Source: an uncultured Trueperaceae bacterium (GTDB taxonomy: Bacteria; Deinococcota; Deinococci; Deinococcales; Trueperaceae). From it: a stretch of 11,531 bases of DNA. Where the stretch lies: NCBI GenBank assembly GCA_937911855.1, contig CALDPK010000120.1, positions 1 through 11,531 on the forward strand, written 5' to 3'. Positions 7,150 through 11,531 of this stretch are shown in pieces (within the stretch, counting starts at the first letter, position 1; each line of letters begins with the position of its first letter). The notes under the pieces were generated by a model. That model ran no database searches. It worked only from the letters and a program-made list of their open reading frames with translations, and was not told where the DNA came from. The translations under genes and the position numbers were made by a program.

Positions 7150-7752
7150 TCAGCCTGGCGGGAGCAGCAAGACAAGCTCCCGCCAGGTTTTTTCTGTCTG
7201 TGTCTCCAAGTCCTCAAGCCCACCGGAGTTGTCGATGACGAAGTCCGCCAGAGCAGCCTTCTGCTCAAGGGGCAGCTGAGCAGCGTCACGCCTCAGGAAC
7301 TCGTCACCGTCCAGACCGCTGCGCTGCCTGACCCGTTCCATGCGGGTAGCAAGCGGGGCAGTCACGACTATCACCCGGTCGAAGGCAGCCTGAAGCTCCC
7401 CTTCGAACAGCAGCGGGATGTCCTGCACGATTATGCGTGCACCTGTGTCCCTGTACTCGCGGGTCAGCTCCGCTGCCCGGCGCCTGACGTACGGGTGGAT
7501 TATGCCGTTCAGCTGCCGCCGCCTGTCCTCGTCGCCGAACACGATGCCCGCCAGTGCCTTACGGTCGAGGCGGCCACCCTGGATCAGGTGCTCCCCGAAG
7601 GTCGTGGCTATCTCGTCAAGCACTTCCGGATTGTCCGTGGCTTCACGCGCCAGCGCGTCCGCGTCGATGACTCTGGCGCCATGTCCGGCAAGCAGCCTGG
7701 CGACGGTCGACTTGCCCGAACCGATGTTCCCGGTGAGCCCTATCATCAGCAT
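7150..7752 (-). CDS. coaE: Dephospho-CoA kinase
   Basis: CoaE catalyses the last step of coenzyme A synthesis, phosphorylating the 3'-hydroxyl of dephospho-CoA with ATP in the cytoplasm. The 200-residue length is typical. The sequence opens with GLTGNIGSGKST (5-16), containing the P-loop, then DADALAREA (30-38), HPYVR (86-90), IPLLFE (112-117) and the late FVIDNSG (171-177), all hallmarks of the family. The start is ATG at 7752-7750; a second ATG two codons later (7746) is also possible. No Shine-Dalgarno is seen, but TAGCCT lies 7 bases upstream. The gene converges on the DUF3352-like gene, with 18 bases between the stop codons, and its last codons (ELVLLLPPG) coincide with that gene's terminator stem. 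It is divergent from proS. coaE is more often found near yacG/pilD in gammaproteobacteria, so this neighbourhood is uncommon. Confidence 0.97.
   Translation of the reverse strand: MLMIGLTGNIGSGKSTVARLLAGHGARVIDADALAREATDNPEVLDEIATTFGEHLIQGGRLDRKALAGIVFGDEDRRRQLNGIIHPYVRRRAAELTREYRDTGARIIVQDIPLLFEGELQAAFDRVIVVTAPLATRMERVRQRSGLDGDEFLRRDAAQLPLEQKAALADFVIDNSGGLEDLETQTEKTWRELVLLLPPG
7154..7193 (+). terminator. Rho-independent terminator of the DUF3352-like gene, inside coaE coding sequence
   Basis: A perfect 12-bp stem (CCTGGCGGGAGC at 7154-7165 with its complement at 7176-7187, 10-base loop) is followed by six T (7188-7193). It serves the plus-strand gene ending at 7131. On the minus strand the same bases encode the last residues of CoaE, and the hairpin there is followed only by mixed sequence, so it is not a good terminator for coaE. 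Confidence 0.92.
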
Positions 7753-7814
7753 GCGGCTCAGGCTAGCAGGTCAGGGGCCTTAAAGTACGGCCGGCGCGTG
7801 ATAAAGTTCCCCTC
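7753..7814. promoter_or_regulatory. Divergent promoter region between coaE and proS
   Basis: These 62 bases must hold both promoters. On the plus strand GATAAA (7800-7805) lies 9 bases before the proS ATG; on the minus strand TAGCCT lies 7 bases before the coaE ATG. Neither gene has a visible Shine-Dalgarno, and no clear -35 is present for either. TSS positions at or next to the start codons would give leaderless or near-leaderless mRNAs. Confidence 0.4.
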
Positions 7815-9263
7815 ATGTCGAAGAGCAAGGGGCTTACACCCCAGTCCGAGGATTTTCCCGCCTGGTACAACGAAATCGTCTATCGCGCTGATCTGGCGGA
7901 CCTGTCGCCGGTGCGCGGCAGCATGGTCATCAAGCCCTACGGCTACGCGCTGTGGGAGCACATTCAGGCGAACCTGGACAGGATGTTCAAGGAAACCGGT
8001 CACGAGAACCTGTACTTCCCGCTGCTCATCCCGATGAGCTTCTTCGAACGCGAAGCCAGCCACGTCGAAGGTTTCAGCCCTGAGCTGGCCGTCGTGACCC
8101 ACGCGGGCGGCAAGGAACTCGAGGAACCGCTGGCCATCCGGCCGACCAGCGAGACCATCATCGGTGACATGTACAGCAAGTGGATCCAGAGCTACCGCGA
8201 CCTGCCGCTGCTCTACAACCAGTGGGCCAACGTGGTGCGCTGGGAGATGCGTACCCGCCCGTTCCTGCGCACTACGGAGTTCCTGTGGCAGGAAGGCCAC
8301 ACAGCCCATGCGGATGCTGAGGAAGCCCTCGAGGAAACGATGCGGATGCTGGAAGTCTACGGCACCTTCGCCGAGGAGTTCGCTGCCCTGCCCGTCATCC
8401 GTGGCGAGAAGACCGAAGGCGAGCGTTTCGCCGGTGCCCTGAACACGTTCACCATCGAGGCGATGATGCGCGACGGCAAGGCACTGCAGTCGGCCACCAG
8501 CCATTACATGGGCCAGAACTTCGCCAAGGCGTTCGACATCACTTTCAACGACGTCAACAACGAGCAGGCTCACGTGTACACGACGTCGTGGGGCATGTCG
8601 ACCCGGATAATCGGGGCGATCATCATGGCGCACGGCGATGACCGCGGCCTGATCATGCCGCCGCGCCTCGCTCCGCACCAGGTCGTGATCGTGCCGATCC
8701 TGCGCAACAAGAACCCCGAAGCCAACGAGGCTGTCATGGCGAAGGCGAAAGAGCTCATGAGTCAGCTGATCGAAGCCGGCGTGCGGGTGAAACTCGACAA
8801 CCGCGAAGGCATGAGCCCCGGCTGGAAGTTCAACGAGTGGGAGCAGAAAGGTATTCCGCTGCGCATCGAGCTCGGCCCCAAGGACCTGGATAACGGCGTC
8901 GCGTTGCTCGCCAACCGCCTCGGCGACGGGAAAGAAGAGCTGCCGCTCGACGGGCTGGCTCAGCAGATCCCTGGCCGCCTGGACGAGTTCCACGTTGCGC
9001 TGTTCCAGCGGGCCGTGGCTTTCCGTGACGGGAAGACCCAGCATGCCGAGACGTACGAGGAGCTCAAGGAGATGGTGGAACACGGTTTCGTGTACGCCAC
9101 CCATTGCGGCGATCCGGAGAGCGAGAAGCAGATCCAGGAGGAGACCAAGGCGACCATCCGCTGCATCCCCCTGGACGGGCCGAGCGCAGAAGGCAGCGTC
9201 TGCGTGCACACGGGCAAGCCAAGCGGGTACGCCCGGAAGGTTGTTTTCGCAAAGGCGTACTGA
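7815..9263 (+). CDS. proS: Prolyl-tRNA synthetase, short archaeal/eukaryote-like type
   Basis: This class II synthetase charges tRNA(Pro) with proline. It is 482 residues long and opens with KGLTPQSEDFPAWYNEIV, typical of the archaeal/eukaryote-like form. Class II motifs are visible: motif 1 region (31-72), motif 2 RWEMRTRPFLRTTEFLWQEG (142-161) and motif 3 around GDDRGLIMPPRLAP (274-287). The anticodon-binding domain covers about 288-385. The bacterial editing insertion between motifs 2 and 3, present in E. coli ProRS of about 570 residues, is absent. The C-terminal domain ends in the conserved final Tyr (AKAY). In zinc-binding relatives this domain has four Cys; here Cys431 and Cys463 remain, but the partner positions are Ser436 (CGDPES) and Thr466 (CVHT), so the zinc site appears lost. 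The gene is divergent from coaE and ends at a terminator (9291-9324). Confidence 0.97.
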   Translation: MSKSKGLTPQSEDFPAWYNEIVYRADLADLSPVRGSMVIKPYGYALWEHIQANLDRMFKETGHENLYFPLLIPMSFFEREASHVEGFSPELAVVTHAGGKELEEPLAIRPTSETIIGDMYSKWIQSYRDLPLLYNQWANVVRWEMRTRPFLRTTEFLWQEGHTAHADAEEALEETMRMLEVYGTFAEEFAALPVIRGEKTEGERFAGALNTFTIEAMMRDGKALQSATSHYMGQNFAKAFDITFNDVNNEQAHVYTTSWGMSTRIIGAIIMAHGDDRGLIMPPRLAPHQVVIVPILRNKNPEANEAVMAKAKELMSQLIEAGVRVKLDNREGMSPGWKFNEWEQKGIPLRIELGPKDLDNGVALLANRLGDGKEELPLDGLAQQIPGRLDEFHVALFQRAVAFRDGKTQHAETYEELKEMVEHGFVYATHCGDPESEKQIQEETKATIRCIPLDGPSAEGSVCVHTGKPSGYARKVVFAKAY

Positions 9264-9290
9264 CCCCGGGTTCAGTTCAGCAGTTTCATC

Positions 9291-9324
9291 AGGCGTGGGC
9301 CACTGTCAGTCGGCCCGCGCCTTT
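9291..9324 (+). terminator. Rho-independent terminator after proS
   Basis: The stem AGGCGTGGGCC (9291-9301) pairs with GGCCCGCGCCT (9312-9322), 11 bp including one G-T wobble, with a 10-base loop. The T-tract is short and broken by CC (TTCCTT), so termination may be only moderate. Confidence 0.7.
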
Positions 9325-9354
9325 CCTTGAATTGACCGCCTCTGGCATCGCCTT

Positions 9355-9395
9355 TTGACGGTACATTGACGGCCCTCCTGCACCATGGCTGGTAA
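9355..9395 (+). promoter_or_regulatory. Candidate promoter with repeated TTGACGG
   Basis: TTGACGG occurs at 9355-9361 and again at 9366-9372, 11 bases apart, and TTGACC lies at 9332-9337. Either TTGACG could act as a -35; the second has TGGTAA (9390-9395) after 18 bases as a weak -10, leading into the ribosome site of the lipoprotein gene. The one-helical-turn spacing would also suit a regulator binding two sites. Confidence 0.3.
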
Positions 9396-9417
9396 CCACC
9401 AGACAGGAGGAACCACA

Positions 9418-11247
9418 ATGTATCCAATCCGAACACGGATGAAACAACCCATGAGCCTGGGGCTCATTGCTCTGCTTGCTGCCTGTGGAGGCAGTGTCAA
9501 TGACAACGACCAGGACGAGCCCGGTGAACCGGAGCCACTCGCCATTACCATCAACGCAGATCGTGAGACGGTTGCACCGGGAGAAATCATCAGCCTGACC
9601 TCAACCGTCAGCGGAGACGCCGCCGACGGAAGCAATGTCGCCTGGTCGGCTCCAGCAGGAGCGTTCTCCACCACGAGCGGAGAAAGTACGGACTGGACTG
9701 CGCCAGCTGCCCCCGGCACGTTCACCATCACGGCGGAGCTGAGTGCAGGAGCGGACACCGTTTCGGACAGCGTGACGATTGAGGTCACCCGAGCCCCGGT
9801 AACTCCTCTTGCGATATCGGTAACCGCTCCGACAGACAGCGCCATTTACGGGCAGGTGATCACTCTCGAGGCGGACGTAACCGGTGACGGAGCGGGCAGT
9901 GCCACTGTGAACTGGACAGCAGAACCAGATCTCGGCGACTTTTCTGCCGCTACGGGACGCGCGACGGTTTGGTCTGCGCCCAGCGCCACCGGTACCGTGA
10001 CGATCACGGCGGCCATTGACGGAGAACCCATCAGCGACTCCGTTTCCATCGAGGTCGAACTGTGCAGCTCCGGAAGCGTCGATGACGGGACCGAGCCGTG
10101 CCTGATCCAGAACGTTCACCAGCTTCAGGCGATCGGAGATCATCTCGCAGGCCACTTCGTTCTGTCCGGGGATATCGACGCGGCAGTGACCGAAGATTGG
10201 AATGACGGAGCCGGCTTCCTTCCGATCAATGGAAGCTTCGGTTTCACCGGAAGCCTCGACGGTGACGGAAACTCAATTCGCAATCTGCACATCTTTGACC
10301 CTGACAGTGAAAATGTGGGCCTGTTCGGGTGGCTGGGCCAGGATGCAGCCATAACGGATCTGGACCTGGAAGATGCAGATATTCACGGACAGAACCGTGT
10401 CGGCGCCCTGGTCGGAACCAGCGATGGCGTGATCGTGAACGCCAGCAGCTCCGGCGCAGTCACGGGCACCGATGAGGATGTAGGTGGACTGATCGGCTAC
10501 AACCGAGGTGAGGTAAGCGATTCCTCCAGTACCGCGATCGTTTCAGGAACCTTCCGGGTCGGCGGGCTGGTCGGTGGCAATACCGGCTCCATTGATGCTT
10601 CCTGGAGCATCAATGGCAACGCGAGCGAACCGGGTGTCAGTGCGTCCGAGGGCAGCGCCGGAGGCCTGGTTGGTGTCAGTTGGGGTGCCATCGCTGATTC
10701 ATTCAGCGGCAGCCACATCGATTCCCAGGGTGCCAATGCCGGGGGGCTCGTCGGCAACAACGTATCGAACACCGGCCGGGGATTCATCGACCGGTCCTAC
10801 AGCAGCAGGACTGCGATTGTCAAAGGCACGTGGAACGTCGGAGGTCTGGCGGGCAATAACTTCGGGCACATCAATCAGTCCTACAGCCTTGCCGGTTCTG
10901 TCGAGGGGACGAACCAGGTAGGCGGACTGGTCGGCCATCACCGCACCCTTGCATCCGCCAGCCCGCCTGACGGCACGATCCGCGAGTCATACAGCATGTC
11001 GCAGGTACGCGGCACCTCGGAAGTGGGTGGACTGGTCGGCGAATCTGAGCCAAATCCAGATGTCACCGTGCTCAACTCATTCTGGGACATCCAGCGGTCC
11101 GGCCAGTTGGATTCCGCAGGCGGGACTGGACTGGATACAGTCAACATGCTGCAGCAGTCAACTTTCAGCGGGTGGGACTTCGACAACGTCTGGTTCATCA
11201 ACGAAGGAGCTGGCTCGCCCGATCTCAGATCGAACCCGCGGCGGTGA
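9418..11247 (+). CDS. Lipoprotein with two Ig-like domains and GLUG repeats
   Basis: This 609-residue protein starts at ATG 9418, set by an excellent ribosome site (ACAGGAGG, 7 bases upstream); an in-frame ATG at 9385 has none. A lipoprotein signal peptide ends in LLAAC, making Cys23 the lipidated residue, followed by an acidic linker. Two Ig-like modules follow (about 41-124 and 131-214), each with the pattern 'W.AP.G.F..T.G....W.AP...GT.TITA'. Cys216 and Cys228 could form a disulfide before a header typical of GLUG proteins (NVHQLQAIGDHL, GFLPINGSFGFTGSLDGDGNS). Nine GLUG-type units fill 300-557, probably a beta-solenoid. Such proteins are surface or outer-membrane components with adhesion or carbohydrate-related roles; the exact function is unknown. 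The mature chain is acidic with one lysine. Codon use differs from neighbours (many GGA glycine codons, which are rare in the 5386-7131 gene), which could reflect acquisition. Confidence 0.9.
   Translation: MYPIRTRMKQPMSLGLIALLAACGGSVNDNDQDEPGEPEPLAITINADRETVAPGEIISLTSTVSGDAADGSNVAWSAPAGAFSTTSGESTDWTAPAAPGTFTITAELSAGADTVSDSVTIEVTRAPVTPLAISVTAPTDSAIYGQVITLEADVTGDGAGSATVNWTAEPDLGDFSAATGRATVWSAPSATGTVTITAAIDGEPISDSVSIEVELCSSGSVDDGTEPCLIQNVHQLQAIGDHLAGHFVLSGDIDAAVTEDWNDGAGFLPINGSFGFTGSLDGDGNSIRNLHIFDPDSENVGLFGWLGQDAAITDLDLEDADIHGQNRVGALVGTSDGVIVNASSSGAVTGTDEDVGGLIGYNRGEVSDSSSTAIVSGTFRVGGLVGGNTGSIDASWSINGNASEPGVSASEGSAGGLVGVSWGAIADSFSGSHIDSQGANAGGLVGNNVSNTGRGFIDRSYSSRTAIVKGTWNVGGLAGNNFGHINQSYSLAGSVEGTNQVGGLVGHHRTLASASPPDGTIRESYSMSQVRGTSEVGGLVGESEPNPDVTVLNSFWDIQRSGQLDSAGGTGLDTVNMLQQSTFSGWDFDNVWFINEGAGSPDLRSNPRR
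10315..11088 (+). repeat. Nine GLUG-motif coding repeats
   Basis: Units of about 26-35 residues each begin with a variant of VGGLVG: VGLFG, VGALVG, VGGLIG, VGGLVG, AGGLVG, AGGLVG, VGGLAG, VGGLVG, VGGLVG. Most then read N.G.I..SYS or a variant, ending in a V.GT..-type turn. Conservation is at protein level: the DNA copies differ at many third positions, so the array is old rather than freshly duplicated. Confidence 0.9.
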
Positions 11248-11327
11248 CTTCGGGCAGCTGAAATGCACTCTGACGATCAGTCAGTTGATCTCGCGTCCCC
11301 TACCCTGCTCGCGGAGGTGTTTTCATC

Positions 11328-11531
11328 ATGAACACGACTTACGTAGCATGGTTGAACGACGCGCGCGCGATGGAGCTGGGTCTGGTGCAGACGATCGAAA
11401 GCCACCTGTTGCTCGTCAAGGACGAGCCGACACTGAAGGAGCGGTTGCAGAAACACCTGGAAGAAACCAGGCAGCATGCCGAGATCGTCGGCGAGTGCAT
11501 CGAGCACTTTGGTCCGGATCTGTTCGGGCAC
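11328..11531 (+). CDS. Ferritin-like DUF892 (YciE/YciF-type) protein, C-terminus cut off
   Basis: The 68 visible codons start at ATG 11328 after a good ribosome site (GGAGGTG, about 8 bases upstream) and run off the right edge. The sequence is two helices with the DUF892 pattern: WLNDARAMELGLVQTIESH (9-27), then HLEETRQHAEIVGECIEHFG (43-62). Glu16 and the HLEETRQHAE run supply acidic and histidine residues in the positions expected for a ferritin-like di-metal site. DUF892 proteins are small four-helix, often stress-induced proteins of uncertain role, perhaps in metal or oxidative-stress handling. No clear promoter or upstream terminator is visible in the 80 bases after the lipoprotein gene, only short overlapping inverted repeats around 11271-11290. 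Confidence 0.8.
   Translation, partial: MNTTYVAWLNDARAMELGLVQTIESHLLLVKDEPTLKERLQKHLEETRQHAEIVGECIEHFGPDLFGH

Noticed and set aside
7758..9209. 483-codon minus-strand open frame opposite proS
   Set aside because: proS is certain on the plus strand; the antisense frame is a by-product of high-GC codon bias.
10315..11088. CRISPR or tandem DNA repeat
   Set aside because: The periodicity comes from coding GLUG repeats in one open frame; DNA copies are diverged and have no constant repeat or spacer pattern.

Overview
The window is high-GC (roughly 60-65% by eye) and gene-dense, and looks like a chromosomal stretch of a proteobacterium, most likely a gammaproteobacterium. Supporting this are an Etf-linked Fe-S membrane oxidoreductase of the HdrD/GlpC type, a YciA-type acyl-CoA thioesterase, coaE and a DUF892 (YciE/YciF-type) ferritin-like protein. 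The assignment below phylum is a guess. No plasmid, phage, transposon, CRISPR, tRNA or rRNA signature is visible.

Layout. Bases 1-1410 (minus strand) hold the N-terminal 470 codons of a membrane-anchored iron-sulfur oxidoreductase that runs off the left edge. A 404-base gap (1411-1814) follows. It contains a strong rho-independent terminator on the plus strand with no protein gene feeding it, so it probably marks the end of an unannotated small RNA or very short ORF. Then come three closely spaced plus-strand genes: a GAF protein with a degenerate GGDEF domain (1815-2873), a hotdog acyl-CoA thioesterase (2883-3362) and a transketolase-like TPP enzyme (3398-5302). A separately promoted gene for an exported, acidic, DUF3352-like protein (5386-7131) ends at a terminator whose stem lies inside the 3' coding end of the convergent coaE (7150-7752, minus). 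Prolyl-tRNA synthetase of the short archaeal/eukaryote-like type (7815-9263) diverges from coaE. After its terminator come a lipoprotein with two Ig-like domains and nine GLUG repeats (9418-11247) and the start of a DUF892 ferritin-like gene cut by the right edge (11328-11531).

How the genes relate. I see no single coherent pathway. The Fe-S oxidoreductase (electron transfer to quinone) and the thioesterase both touch acyl-CoA metabolism, and coaE makes CoA, but they are in different transcription units and this is at most a loose theme. The more notable features are regulatory or structural: (1) an orphan terminator and candidate RNA at about 1550-1694; (2) a likely c-di-GMP receptor that keeps the inhibitory RxxD site but has lost the catalytic GGDEF; (3) five start codons without a Shine-Dalgarno sequence but with a -10-like hexamer 6-9 bases upstream, suggesting leaderless mRNAs, against four starts with clear Shine-Dalgarno sequences; (4) a prolyl-tRNA synthetase with a half-lost zinc site; and (5) two exported proteins with only one lysine each after the signal peptide.
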